A DNA stretch of 64,000 bases, taken from the NCBI GenBank assembly GCA_963708155.1, contig OY970183.1, forward strand, positions 1,240,001-1,304,000, in the 5' to 3' direction. Under the pieces are notes generated by a model, which had not been told where the DNA came from, ran no database searches, and saw nothing but the letters and a program-made list of their open reading frames with translations. Positions within the stretch are counted from its first letter, which is position 1. Each line of letters starts with the position of its first letter. The position numbers and the translations under genes were made by a program. Shown here in pieces: positions 18,861-28,308 of this stretch. Origin of the DNA: Methylovirgula sp963708155 (lineage in GTDB: Bacteria > Pseudomonadota > Alphaproteobacteria > Rhizobiales > Beijerinckiaceae).

Positions 18861-19571
18861 CTATCCGGCGCCCGCCGCGGCTTCGGCGCGATATTTCGCC
18901 CAGCCCTGTGCGCGCAATTGGCAAGCGGGGCACGCACCGCAGCCATAGCCCCATGCGTGCCGCGTGCCGCGCTCGCCGAGATAGCAGGTGTGGGTGTCCT
19001 CGACGATGAGATCGACCAGCTCGGGGCCGCCGAGCTCTTCAGCGAGTTTCCAGGTCGTCGCCTTGTCGAGCCACATGAGCGGCGTATCGAGTACGAAATC
19101 CTTTTCCATCCCGAGATTGAGCGCGCTCTGCATGGCCTTGATCGTCGCGTCACGGCAATCGGGATAGCCGGAGAAATCCGTCTCGCACATGCCGCCGACA
19201 ATATGCCTGAGCCCGCGCCGGTAGGCGACCGCCGCCGCGAAGGCGAGAAAGATCAGGTTGCGGCCGGGAACAAACGTGTTCGGCAGGCCGTTCGCCTCCG
19301 TGACAATGGCGACATCCCGCGTCATCGCGGTCGCCGAAATCTGCCCGAGTACGGCGAGGTCGATCAGATGGTCCTCGCCGAGCCGGCGCGCCCAGAGCGG
19401 ATCGCGCAGCACGATGCCATGGCGGATTTTCTCCCGCTGATCGAGTTCGATGCGATGGCGCTGGCCATAATCGAAGCCGATCGTCTCGACGTGATCGAAA
19501 CGCGCCAGCGCAAAGGCGAGGCAGGTGGTCGAATCCTGCCCGCCGGAAAAAAGCACCAGCGCCTTGGTCAT
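18861..19571 (-). CDS. queC: 7-cyano-7-deazaguanine synthase
   Basis: A 236-residue PP-loop ATPase that makes preQ0 from 7-carboxy-7-deazaguanine, in queuosine synthesis. The LFSGGQDSTTCLAFAL P-loop and four zinc-ligand cysteines near the C-terminus (CYLGERG, then GYGCGACPAC) are present. It is convergent with the L,D-transpeptidase gene, 2 bases between stop codons. No other que gene is adjacent, and no preQ1 riboswitch was recognised upstream. Confidence 0.95.
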   Translation of the reverse strand: MTKALVLFSGGQDSTTCLAFALARFDHVETIGFDYGQRHRIELDQREKIRHGIVLRDPLWARRLGEDHLIDLAVLGQISATAMTRDVAIVTEANGLPNTFVPGRNLIFLAFAAAVAYRRGLRHIVGGMCETDFSGYPDCRDATIKAMQSALNLGMEKDFVLDTPLMWLDKATTWKLAEELGGPELVDLIVEDTHTCYLGERGTRHAWGYGCGACPACQLRAQGWAKYRAEAAAGAG

Positions 19572-19693
19572 CGCAATATCTCGTCTGGGATATAAGGTAA
19601 GCTTCTGTTTTAACGTATAAACCTCTCAGGGCGGCGAGCAACATTTAAGCCTCGCGCGGCCTTGCGGATTTTTCCGTGCTGGTCCACATAGGG

Positions 19694-19793
19694 GACGGGA
19701 GGTTGGCGGTGGACGCACCACTCGCCAACCGGGTCAGGTCCGGAAGGAAGCAGCCCAGACGAGACCGGGCGGGTTTCTGTCCAGCCTCCCACC
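19694..19793 (+). ncRNA. ffs: Signal recognition particle RNA, small bacterial type
   Basis: The universal SRP helix 8 signature GGTCAGGTCCGGAAGGAAGC lies at 19731-19750, giving the GGAA tetraloop and asymmetric internal loop. GGGAGGTTGG (19697-19706) pairs with CCAGCCTCCC (19781-19790) to close the ~100-base hairpin. The position just before dnaX-ybaB-recR is the usual alphaproteobacterial one. The ends are estimated from the pairing. Confidence 0.93.
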
Positions 19794-19833
19794 TCTCGAC
19801 CTTATACCTTCGATCGGGAAAGGTCCGTCGCTG

Positions 19834-19905
19834 CGTCATTGCGAGGCGCGCAGCGACGAAGCAATCCGAGAACGGACTGGATTGCTTCGCTCGGCTCGCA
19901 ACGAC
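19834..19905. repeat. Interspersed palindromic repeat (REP-like)
   Basis: GTCATTGCGAGGCGCGCAGC followed by GACGAAGCAATCC is mirrored by GGATTGCTTCGCTCGGCTCGCAACGAC, forming a long imperfect hairpin. Repeats with the core CATTGCGAG...GAAGCAATCC are dispersed in many alphaproteobacterial genomes. Here the right arm ends 6 bases before the dnaX start codon, so it lies in the dnaX leader. Confidence 0.75.
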
Positions 19906-19911
19906 AGGCGA

Positions 19912-21717
19912 ATGGCCGAGGATCACAGCGCTGAACCCTCTTTTCTGCCCCAAGGTCGCGAGGCCGCTGCGCCGGCGCCCTATCGGGTGCTCGCGCGCAA
20001 GTACCGGCCGGCGAGCTTCGACGATCTCATCGGCCAGGAGGCGATGGTCACGACGCTGTCGAACGCCTTCGATCTCGGCCGTATTCACCAAGCCTATATC
20101 CTGACTGGCGTGCGCGGCGTCGGCAAAACGACGACCGCCCGCATCCTTGCCCGCGCCTTCAATTACGAGCTGCCGGCGCACGGCGGCAAGCCGGCCATCA
20201 ATGCGCCGACGATCCACATGCCGGAGCTGGGCGTGCATTGCCAGGCGATCATCGATTCCCGTCATGTCGACGTGATCGAGATGGACGCCGCCTCGCATAC
20301 CGGCATCGATGACGTTCGCGAGATCATCGACAATGCGCGCTATCGCCCCGTCCTCGCACGCACCAAGGTCTACATCATCGACGAAGTGCATATGCTCTCC
20401 AAGGCCGCCTTCAATGGCCTGCTCAAGACGCTGGAAGAGCCGCCGGACCATGTGAAATTCATATTCGCGACGACCGAGATCGAGAAAGTCCCGGTGACGG
20501 TGCGCTCACGCTGCCAGCGTTTCGATCTGCGCCGTATCGAAGCCGACCGGCTTGTCGCCCACCTGTCCGGCATTTGCCTTAAGGAGGAAATCGCCGCCGA
20601 ACCCGAAGCTCTCGCTTCGATCGCGCGGGCGGCGGAGGGTTCCGTGCGCGATGCGCTGTCGCTGCTCGACCAGGCGATCGCCCATGCCAAGGGCAGCCTG
20701 CATGCCGAAGTCAAAGCCGAAGATCTGCGCCAAATGCTCGGTCTCGCCGACCGCGGGCGCCTGATCGATCTCTTCGCCGATGTGATGCGTGGCGATATCG
20801 CCGCCGCCCTCGCCGCGATGAAGACGCTTTATGAAGCAGGCGCCGATCCCCAGCGCCTGCTCGGCGAGCTTGCCGAATTCACCCATATCGTGACCCGGCT
20901 GAAACTGGTGCCGGAGACGGCGAAGGATCCGGCGCTGAGCGAGGTCGAGCGGGTCCGCGGCGCCGAATTCGCGCAAAGCCTTTCGCTGCCGGTGCTGACG
21001 CGCGCCTGGCAATTGCTGCTAAAGGGACTGAGCGAGATCAAGGATTCGCCGCGCCCGCTCGCCGCCGCCGATATGATTCTCGTGCGGCTCGCTTACGCCG
21101 CCGACCTGCCAACGCCGGACGAGGCTTTGCGCCGGCTTGGCGCCCTACCGCAAAGCGGAGCTGCGCCAGCCCCTGTATCGCGCGAGCCCGCGCCGGTTGG
21201 CAGTTCGGCTTCGCTGGTTTCGCGTGCAACAGGTCAGGCCGTCCGCGCGGCGCCGGTGCCGCAGCAGGAGAGCGCTGAGCCGGGCCTGCGGCTTACCCGC
21301 TTTGAGGATGTCGTGGCGCAAGCCGCCGCCGCCCGCGACATTCAATTGAAGATGGCACTGGAGCGCGACGTCCGCCTCGTGCGCTTCGAGGAAGGCGCGA
21401 TCGAATTCGCGCTTGTTCCCAACGCCTCGCCGCAACTCGCGCCGACGCTGATGCGCCGGCTGCAGGAATGGACCGGGCGGCGCTGGATCGTTGCGATTTC
21501 GCGCGAGGCCGGCACACCGAGTCTAAAAGAGCAGGCCGAGGCCGCCACGGCGGCGAGCCTGCATGGGGTACGCGCCGACCCGCTGGTGCGGGCGGTCATG
21601 GATGTTTTTCCCGGTGCCGAGATTGTCGCGGTGCGCGAGGCGGAGCCGGCGGAAAACACGGCGGTGGCCGAAGACATCGCCTATATGGATTCGACGCCGC
21701 CTGAAGACGATCTGTAA
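19912..21717 (+). CDS. dnaX: DNA polymerase III subunit gamma/tau
   Basis: A 601-residue clamp-loader ATPase. RVLARKYRPASFDDLIGQE opens the AAA+ domain, with Walker A GVRGVGKTTTARIL, Walker B VYIIDEVHMLS, and sensor 1 FATTEIEKVP. The cysteine zinc module is reduced to one Cys in GVHCQAI, common in this class. Domain III and a tau-like C-terminal region follow, with the last acidic residues PPEDDL. The start is ATG 19912, because upstream codons lie inside the palindromic repeat. The gene is followed by ybaB and recR. Confidence 0.94.
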   Translation: MAEDHSAEPSFLPQGREAAAPAPYRVLARKYRPASFDDLIGQEAMVTTLSNAFDLGRIHQAYILTGVRGVGKTTTARILARAFNYELPAHGGKPAINAPTIHMPELGVHCQAIIDSRHVDVIEMDAASHTGIDDVREIIDNARYRPVLARTKVYIIDEVHMLSKAAFNGLLKTLEEPPDHVKFIFATTEIEKVPVTVRSRCQRFDLRRIEADRLVAHLSGICLKEEIAAEPEALASIARAAEGSVRDALSLLDQAIAHAKGSLHAEVKAEDLRQMLGLADRGRLIDLFADVMRGDIAAALAAMKTLYEAGADPQRLLGELAEFTHIVTRLKLVPETAKDPALSEVERVRGAEFAQSLSLPVLTRAWQLLLKGLSEIKDSPRPLAAADMILVRLAYAADLPTPDEALRRLGALPQSGAAPAPVSREPAPVGSSASLVSRATGQAVRAAPVPQQESAEPGLRLTRFEDVVAQAAAARDIQLKMALERDVRLVRFEEGAIEFALVPNASPQLAPTLMRRLQEWTGRRWIVAISREAGTPSLKEQAEAATAASLHGVRADPLVRAVMDVFPGAEIVAVREAEPAENTAVAEDIAYMDSTPPEDDL

Positions 21718-21734
21718 TTTTTGAAGGAAACATC

Positions 21735-22055
21735 ATGGCCGGAATGTTCGACATCATGAAGCAGGCCCAGGCCATGCAGGCCAAGTTTCAGGAGGCGCAG
21801 GCCGAACTCGAACGGATCGAAGTCGAGGGCCAGTCTGGCGGCGGCCTTGTCCGCGTCACCCTAACGGCGAAAGGTCTGTTGAAGGGCCTTACCCTCGATC
21901 CCTCGCTGCTGAAGCCGGACGACAAGGAAATGCTCGAAGACCTCATCGTCGCCGCCTATGACGATGCCCGCAAGAAAGCCGACCGGCTGACGGAAGAGCG
22001 TATGAAAAGCCTGACAGCCGGCCTGCCGATCCCGCCGGGCTTGAAACTTTTCTGA
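21735..22055 (+). CDS. ybaB: YbaB/EbfC nucleoid-associated protein
   Basis: A 106-residue YbaB/EbfC-family dimeric DNA-binding protein (MAGMFDIMKQAQAMQAKFQ, then VEGQSGGGLVRVTL). It sits 17 bases after dnaX and one base before recR, the classic dnaX-ybaB-recR arrangement. Members bind DNA with little sequence specificity and may help recombination repair. Confidence 0.93.
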   Translation: MAGMFDIMKQAQAMQAKFQEAQAELERIEVEGQSGGGLVRVTLTAKGLLKGLTLDPSLLKPDDKEMLEDLIVAAYDDARKKADRLTEERMKSLTAGLPIPPGLKLF

Positions 22056-22056
22056 T

Positions 22057-22662
22057 ATGGCGGAGCGCATCGCCGGTCCGGAAATCGAGCGGCTGATCCA
22101 ATTGCTGGCACGGCTGCCGGGGCTCGGTCCACGTTCGGCCCGCCGCGCGGCACTGCACCTCATCCGCAAGCGCGAGGAATTGCTGGCGCCGCTCGCCGAG
22201 GCGATGCAAGTGGCGCGCGAGCGCATCGTCGTCTGTTCCATCTGCGGCAATGTCGATACCTATGATCCTTGCACCATCTGCCGGGATAACCGCCGCGACA
22301 GCAAGCTCCTCGTTGTCGTCGAAACCGTCGCCGACCTCTGGGCGCTGGAACGCGCCGGGGCGCTCTCGGCGCGCTATCACGTTCTTGGCGGCACCTTGTC
22401 GCCACTCGATGGCATCGGTCCCGACGATCTCAATTTGAAAAGCCTCGTCTCCCGTGTCGCCAATGATTCGATTGAAGAGGTCGTACTCGCGGTCAACGCA
22501 ACGGTCGATGGTCAGACGACGGCACATTATATCACTGACCTGCTGGCGCCGCTGTCGGTGCGCGTGACCCGGCTCGCACATGGCGTACCGGTCGGCGGTG
22601 AGCTCGATTATCTCGACGAAGGCACGCTCGTCGCGGCGATTCGCAGCCGCACGGATTTCTGA
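22057..22662 (+). CDS. recR: Recombination protein RecR
   Basis: A 201-residue RecR. An N-terminal helix-hairpin-helix (LARLPGLGPRSARRAALHL), a C4 zinc finger (CSICGNVDTYDPCTIC) and a Toprim domain (LLVVVETVADLWALERAG) are seen. It loads RecA at gaps together with RecO. The start ATG follows the ybaB stop by one base, so translation is coupled. Confidence 0.95.
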   Translation: MAERIAGPEIERLIQLLARLPGLGPRSARRAALHLIRKREELLAPLAEAMQVARERIVVCSICGNVDTYDPCTICRDNRRDSKLLVVVETVADLWALERAGALSARYHVLGGTLSPLDGIGPDDLNLKSLVSRVANDSIEEVVLAVNATVDGQTTAHYITDLLAPLSVRVTRLAHGVPVGGELDYLDEGTLVAAIRSRTDF

Positions 22663-22886
22663 ATCCGCGATCTTCTTCTTATTTCCGTTGTCGGCGCGTC
22701 GCGCGATTTGTGTCGCTCCATTCCTCGTTGCCCGCGCAGAGTATTCACCTGACGGATCGCTTGGGAATTTATTCATTCTTTTCGTCTAGCAATTCTCAAA
22801 AGAAGCATACGGCAGGAGCTCTTGCGCTCATCTTGGTCAATGTTCTGACCGTTGCGCCGTCTCGCTCAATCGATCGGGAGGGGTCT

Positions 22887-24801
22887 GTGGCGTCGCAGAA
22901 CCTGGTCATTTCCAAAAAACTGGTTGTTGCCTTTTCCGCTGTCCTCGGTGTCGTCGCACTCACATCCATCGCCATCGAATTCGCCGTCCATCACGCGGAA
23001 GATGCGATCGAAACCCGCGATGCGTCCTTCCAGCTCATCGAGCGTCTCGATAACGCGATGGGCGCGCAATCGGAACAGAACAGCGACGCGCGCGGCTTCC
23101 TCATTTCGAACGATCAGAACCGCTACCGCGAGCTCTATGCCGCCGCCGGTAAAAAGTTCGACGACGAGATCGCCGCCGCCCGCAACATCGCGGCGGATCA
23201 TCCCGACATCGGCGCGTCGATCGACGAATTTGCAACGGCCGCCGCTGCCTGGCGGCACGATATCGGCGATCAGGAAATGCAGCTCGGGGGCGACCCGCAG
23301 ACGGCACCGGCCGCCATCGCCATCGCGAAATCCTCGGCAAGCATCGACGCCATGAAACGCGTCCGCGAAGCGGACAGCGAGCTTCACGCCAAGGCCGCCG
23401 AGCTTTCCGCCGGGTCCGCCGAGGCGCAAGCCAGCGCGCTCTGGCTCGTTCACCTCGCGCAGATCGTCGGCGGCCTGCTCGCGCTTCTGGCCGCGGGATA
23501 CGCCGGATATCAGTTGGAGCGGCGGATCGCCTTCCCCATCCGCATCCTCAACGATTGCATGCGCAGATTGGCGCAGGGCCGGCTCGACGTCGGCGTCCCG
23601 CCGCTGGGCGAGGGCGACGAGATCGCTGAGATGGCGCAGCGTGTCCAGGTCTTCAAGGAAAACGCGGTCGAGAAAGCTAGGCTCGAAGCCGAGGCGGAAG
23701 CGGGGCGCAAGGCAGCTGAAGAAGAGCGGGCGCGTCAGGAGATCGAGACCCAGCGCTATATCGAGGCGCACCATACCTTCGTCACCTCGATCACCGAGGC
23801 GTTGCAGCGGCTCTCGGACGGCGATTTGACGTTCCGGCTCTCGAACGCGTTTACCAGCGAATACGAAAAGATCCGCGCCAACTTCAACGTCTCGATCGAG
23901 AAGCTTCAGCAAGTGATGCTGCACGTCAACTCGAACACACGGGCGATTCGCTCCGGCACGCAGGAAATCTCCACGGCGGCGGACGATCTCTCGCGCCGTA
24001 CCGAGCAGCAAGCCGCGAGCCTAGAGGAGACCGCCGCGGCGCTCGATGAAATCACGACAACGGTGCGCAAGACCGCGGACGGCGCGACCCACGCGCGCGA
24101 GCTCGTCGCCACCGCGAAGTCCGATGCGGAAAAGGGCGGTGGTGTCGCACGTCAGGCGATCGGCGCGATGAGTGCCATCGAGAAATCCTCGCAGCAGATC
24201 GGCCAGATCATCAGCGTCATCGACGAGATCGCTTTCCAGACAAATCTGCTGGCGCTCAACGCCGGCGTCGAGGCGGCGCGCGCGGGCGATGCCGGCCGCG
24301 GCTTCGCCGTCGTCGCTTCCGAGGTGCGGGCGCTGGCGCAGCGCTCCGCCGAGGCGGCGAAGGAAATCAAGGGTCTTATCTCCGCCTCCAGCACGCAGGT
24401 CGAGCAAGGCGTCGGCCTCGTCACCGAAACCGGCAAGGCGCTGGAGCGCATTTTCGCGCAGGTGGCCGAGATGGATTCAATCGTCGCCGATATCGCGACC
24501 AGCGCTCGCGAACAGGCGACCGGCCTGCAGGAAGTCAACACCGCCGTCAATCAGATGGATCAGGTGACGCAGCAGAACGCCGCCATGGTCGAGGAATTCG
24601 ACGGCAGCAAGCCACACGCTGTCGCAGGAGACGGAGGAGCTGACGAAGCTTGTCGGCCGCTTCCAGGTCGGTGAAGTAGAAGCGCCGCGTAAGCCGCAGG
24701 GACGGGGCGCCGAGAGGCCAGCCGCGCGGGCCCTCAAGACCGTCGGCAGCCGCGGCGGCGCCGCGCCGAAGCCGGTCAATGACGAGTGGGAAGAATTTTA
24801 A
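22887..24801 (+). CDS. Methyl-accepting chemotaxis protein with CheR-docking tail (one inserted base near the 3' end)
   Basis: A 637-residue transducer after correction. TM1 lies at about residues 10-32, followed by a CHASE3-like helical sensor (RGFLISNDQNRYRELY), TM2 near residue 200, HAMP, and a signalling domain with the hairpin tip IDEIAFQTNLLALNAGVEAA. A T is inserted at about 24596 (GAATTCG for GAATCG). With it removed the frame continues through SHTLSQETEELTKLVGRFQV and ends NDEWEEF, a xWxxF tail of the kind that binds CheR. Start GTG 22887 has GGGAGG upstream; longer readings begin in noncoding DNA. It heads the che operon like IcpA of rhizobia. Confidence 0.88.
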
Positions 24802-24842
24802 GCGCAGGACTGAGACCAGCGTTTTGGAGGGGACCGCGGCGA

Positions 24843-25208
24843 ATGACCAAGACGATTCTTACTGTCGATGATTCACGCACGATGCGCGATATGCTTTTGC
24901 TGACCTTGTCGGATGCGGGCTATCGCGTCATCCAGGCGGAGGATGGCATGCACGGCCTCGAGGTTCTCGCCGGGGAAAGGCCCGACGTCATCGTCACCGA
25001 CATCAACATGCCGCGGCTCGACGGTTTCGGCTTTATCGAGAAGGTGCGCCACGATGCCGAGCATCGCGCCATCCCCATCCTGGTGCTGACGACGGAAAGC
25101 GACGCCGAGAAAAAGGATCGCGCACGCCGCGCCGGGGCCACCGGCTGGATCGTCAAGCCGTTCGATCCGACCAAGCTCGTCGCGGCCGTGCGGCGCGTCG
25201 CCGCCTGA
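24843..25208 (+). CDS. cheY: Chemotaxis response regulator CheY
   Basis: A 121-residue single-domain receiver: the acidic pair in TVDDSRTMR, the phosphoacceptor Asp in VIVTDINMP (about residue 54), the Thr of LVLTTES and the conserved Lys in IVKPFDP. In this operon position (between the transducer and cheA) it matches CheY1 of rhizobia, usually a phosphate sink or motor regulator. A second receiver gene lies at the other end of the operon. Confidence 0.93.
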   Translation: MTKTILTVDDSRTMRDMLLLTLSDAGYRVIQAEDGMHGLEVLAGERPDVIVTDINMPRLDGFGFIEKVRHDAEHRAIPILVLTTESDAEKKDRARRAGATGWIVKPFDPTKLVAAVRRVAA

Positions 25209-25225
25209 GCATTCGGGAGTAAATT

Positions 25226-27412
25226 ATGGACCCGATGGCGGCAATCCGGCAGACCTTCTTCCAGGAATGCGAAGAGCAGCTTGCTGAACTTGAAGCGGGC
25301 CTGCTGGCGATGGAGAACGGCGAGGCCGATTCGGAAACGGTGAACGCCGTGTTCCGCGCCGTCCATTCCGTCAAGGGCGGCGCCGGAGCCTTCAGCCTGG
25401 AGGATCTCGTCCGCTTCGCGCATGTCTTCGAAACCGCGCTCGATCATGTTCGCGCCGGCAAGCTCGAAGCTTCGCCGGAGGTTTTGAAAGTTCTGCTGCG
25501 CGCCGCCGATGTGCTGGCCGATCTCGTCCGCGCCGCCCGTGATGGCGGCGAAGTTGACGAGAGCCGCTCTCAGAAGCTTGCCGACGAATTGCGGGCGCTT
25601 AACCCTTCCGCTGAAGCGGAACCCGAGGACGATCTGTCCGGCCTTGAATTTCAGCCGGTGTATGTCGCTTTCGACTTCGACGAGGAAGCGCCGGCCTTAC
25701 CGCCGGAAAATGTCTTCATCATAAAGTTCAAGCCCAAGCCCAGCCTCTACGCCAAGGCGAATGAGGCGATGCTGATTCTGCGCGAGCTCGGCGAGCTTGG
25801 CGCGGTTGAAACGTCCTGCGACATTTCCGAGCTGCCTCTGCTGAGCGAGCTCGATCCTGAAGGCGCTTATCTCGCTTGGACGATCAAGCTGACGACGCCG
25901 AAAAGCGAGGACGCCGTCCGCGAGGTCTTCGATTTCGTCGCCTGGGATTGCGATCTCGACATCGTCAACGAGGCCGAGCCGCAGGGCGAGCCCGCCAGCA
26001 CCGCCGACAACGAAGTCGCCGCCCTGCTGGCGCGCGTGCTCAATGGCCTCGACGCTCCCGCGCCGGCGGATGAAGCGCCGCAGTCGCCCGCGGCGGCCTC
26101 CGTTGCCGCGCCCATTGCCATCCTGGCGCCACCTTTGACGGGCGACTCCGAGCCGCCAGCAGCCAAGCCCGCGTCCGCCGCGAAACAGGCCGCCGAGGCC
26201 GAAATCAAAGCGGTCGCAACCATCCGCGTCGATCTCGATCGCGTCGACCGGCTGATCGATCTTGTCGGTGAACTCGTCATCAATCAGGCCATGCTGGCGC
26301 AGCGTGTCACCGAGGCGGGTCTCGCCCGCGCCTCCAACGTTGTCATCGGCCTCGATGAGCTCGAGCAATTGACGCGCGAGATTCAGGACAGCGTGATGGC
26401 GATCCGCGCGCAGCCGGTGAAATCGGTGTTCCAGCGCATGCCCCGCCTCGTCCGCGAACTCGCGGTAATGACCGGCAAGTCCGTGCGGCTGGTGACGGAT
26501 GGCGAAGGCACGGAGGTCGACAAGACCGTCATCGAACGGCTGACCGATCCGTTGACGCATATGATCCGCAACGCCATCGACCACGGCCTCGAAAAGCCCG
26601 AGGCACGCATCGCCGCCGGCAAGCCGGAGGAAGGCACGGTGCGGCTCTCGGCGCTGCATCGCTCCGGGCGCATCGTGATCGAAATCTCCGACGATGGCGC
26701 CGGCATCAACCGCCCGCGCGTCAAGCAGATCGCCATCGACAAAGGCCTGATCCCTGCCGATGTGCAGCTTAGCGACGAGGAGATCGACAATCTGATCTTC
26801 CTGCCCGGCTTTTCCACCGCATCGGAAATCTCCGATATTTCCGGCCGCGGCGTCGGCATGGATGTCGTGAAGCGTTCGATTCAGGCACTCGGCGGCCGGA
26901 TATCGATCAGCTCACGCCCTGGCAGGGGCTCGACCTTCACAATGAGCCTGCCGCTGACGCTCGCGGTGCTCGACGGCATGGTCGTCACCGTCGCCGATCA
27001 GACCTTGATCGTGCCGCTCACCGCCATCGTCGAAACCCTGCAACCCAAGGCCGGCGAAGTGCATGGCATGGGCGGCACGGCGCGGGTGATTTCCATTCGC
27101 GACAAATTCACGCCGCTCATCGATATCGGCCGCGAACTTAGCTATCGCGCCAAAGCCACCGATCCGATGTCGAGCGTCGTCATCCTCGTCGAGACCGAAG
27201 GCGGCGGCCGCAGCGCCCTGCTCGTCGATGCCATCCAGGGCCAGCGGCAGGTCGTCATCAAGAGCCTTGAAGCCAATTACCGCCATGTGCCGGGCATTGC
27301 CGCCGCGACGATCCTCGGTGACGGCCGCGTGGCGCTGATCCTCGATGTCGATGCGGTGATCGCCAATGCCCAGGCAAAGGATTTGCCGGCCGAAGCGAGC
27401 GAAGCCGCATGA
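25226..27412 (+). CDS. cheA: Chemotaxis histidine kinase CheA
   Basis: A 728-residue kinase. P1 carries His47 in FRAVHSVKGGAGAF. A P2 CheY/CheB-binding domain spans about residues 165-255, and an Ala/Pro linker follows. P3 dimerisation lies around LDRVDRLIDLVGELVINQ. P4 has the N box MIRNAIDHGLE and the G boxes ISDDGAGI and GRGVGMDVVK. P5, the CheW-like regulatory domain, is at the C-terminus. It phosphorylates the CheY proteins and CheB. Its stop overlaps the start of cheR by ATGA, so there is no cheW between them, unlike the rhizobial order. Confidence 0.95.
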   Translation: MDPMAAIRQTFFQECEEQLAELEAGLLAMENGEADSETVNAVFRAVHSVKGGAGAFSLEDLVRFAHVFETALDHVRAGKLEASPEVLKVLLRAADVLADLVRAARDGGEVDESRSQKLADELRALNPSAEAEPEDDLSGLEFQPVYVAFDFDEEAPALPPENVFIIKFKPKPSLYAKANEAMLILRELGELGAVETSCDISELPLLSELDPEGAYLAWTIKLTTPKSEDAVREVFDFVAWDCDLDIVNEAEPQGEPASTADNEVAALLARVLNGLDAPAPADEAPQSPAAASVAAPIAILAPPLTGDSEPPAAKPASAAKQAAEAEIKAVATIRVDLDRVDRLIDLVGELVINQAMLAQRVTEAGLARASNVVIGLDELEQLTREIQDSVMAIRAQPVKSVFQRMPRLVRELAVMTGKSVRLVTDGEGTEVDKTVIERLTDPLTHMIRNAIDHGLEKPEARIAAGKPEEGTVRLSALHRSGRIVIEISDDGAGINRPRVKQIAIDKGLIPADVQLSDEEIDNLIFLPGFSTASEISDISGRGVGMDVVKRSIQALGGRISISSRPGRGSTFTMSLPLTLAVLDGMVVTVADQTLIVPLTAIVETLQPKAGEVHGMGGTARVISIRDKFTPLIDIGRELSYRAKATDPMSSVVILVETEGGGRSALLVDAIQGQRQVVIKSLEANYRHVPGIAAATILGDGRVALILDVDAVIANAQAKDLPAEASEAA

Positions 27413-28308
27413 CCCGCGCCCCCGCAGTCGCCGCCGGGAACCCGCAGAGCGCCGCCATCACGGCCGAATTCGTGATGACGGATGCGGATTTCCGCCAGAT
27501 CGCCGAAATGCTGCATGCCGACGCGGGCATTCACGTCCCGCCGGGCAAAGCGGCGCTGGTTTATTCGCGGCTGGCGAAGCGCCTGCGCGCCCTCGGGCTC
27601 GAAAGCTTCCGCGACTATTGTCACCTCGTCGCTTCGCAATCGGGCGCGAGCGAGCGTCAGCAGATGCTGGCCGCCCTCACGACCAACGTGACGCGGTTTT
27701 TTCGCGAGCCGCACCATTTCGAACATTTGCGCCGTCAGGTCCTGCCGCCCTTGATCGAGAGCGCGCGCCGCGGCGGCCGCGTGCGCCTGTGGTCGGCAGC
27801 CTGCTCGAACGGCGCCGAGCCCTATTCGATCGCTCTGACGATCCTCTCCGTCCTGCCCGATGCGGCGTCGCTCGACATCAAGATTCTCGCCACCGACATC
27901 GACCCCAACATGATCGCCGAGGGGACTGCCGGCACCTACAGCGACGCGGCCATGCAGCCTGTGCCCGCCGATCTGCGGCTGCGCTGGTTTACGCCCTCGC
28001 GCGGCGAGGAAGGCAAGAGCTGGACTGCGGGCGATGCTCTGCGCACGCTCGTCGCCTTCCGCGAACTGAACCTTATCGGCCAATGGCCGATGCGCGGCAA
28101 ATTCGACGCGATCTTCTGCCGCAACGTCGTGATTTATTTCGAGGACGACACGCAAGCGCGGCTCTGGAGCCGTTTCGCGCCGCAGCTCCAGCCGAGAGGC
28201 CGGCTCTATATCGGCCACTCCGAGCGCGTCTCGGGGCCCGCGGCTGCGCTCTTCGAGACCGAAGGGATTACCACCTATCGCCTGAAGCAAAAGGATCGCG
28301 GGAATTGA
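27409..28308 (+). CDS. cheR: Chemotaxis methyltransferase CheR
   Basis: A 299-residue S-adenosylmethionine-dependent glutamate methyltransferase that adds methyl groups to transducers. TNVTRFFREPHHFEHL and the SAM-binding LWSAACSNGAEPYSIAL are diagnostic, as is FDAIFCRNVVIYF. The beta-subdomain that binds the transducer pentapeptide is present, consistent with the EWEEF tail of the operon's own transducer. Starts by overlapping cheA (ATGA). Confidence 0.95.
   Translation: MTRAPAVAAGNPQSAAITAEFVMTDADFRQIAEMLHADAGIHVPPGKAALVYSRLAKRLRALGLESFRDYCHLVASQSGASERQQMLAALTTNVTRFFREPHHFEHLRRQVLPPLIESARRGGRVRLWSAACSNGAEPYSIALTILSVLPDAASLDIKILATDIDPNMIAEGTAGTYSDAAMQPVPADLRLRWFTPSRGEEGKSWTAGDALRTLVAFRELNLIGQWPMRGKFDAIFCRNVVIYFEDDTQARLWSRFAPQLQPRGRLYIGHSERVSGPAAALFETEGITTYRLKQKDRGN

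Noticed and set aside
19572..19693. preQ1 riboswitch in front of queC
   Set aside because: The leader on the minus strand shows no recognisable small pseudoknot with the preQ1 aptamer features.
27366..28304. N-terminal extension of CheB of more than 300 residues
   Set aside because: The upstream part is the wrong frame of cheR and arginine-rich; the receiver domain begins just after TTG 28305.
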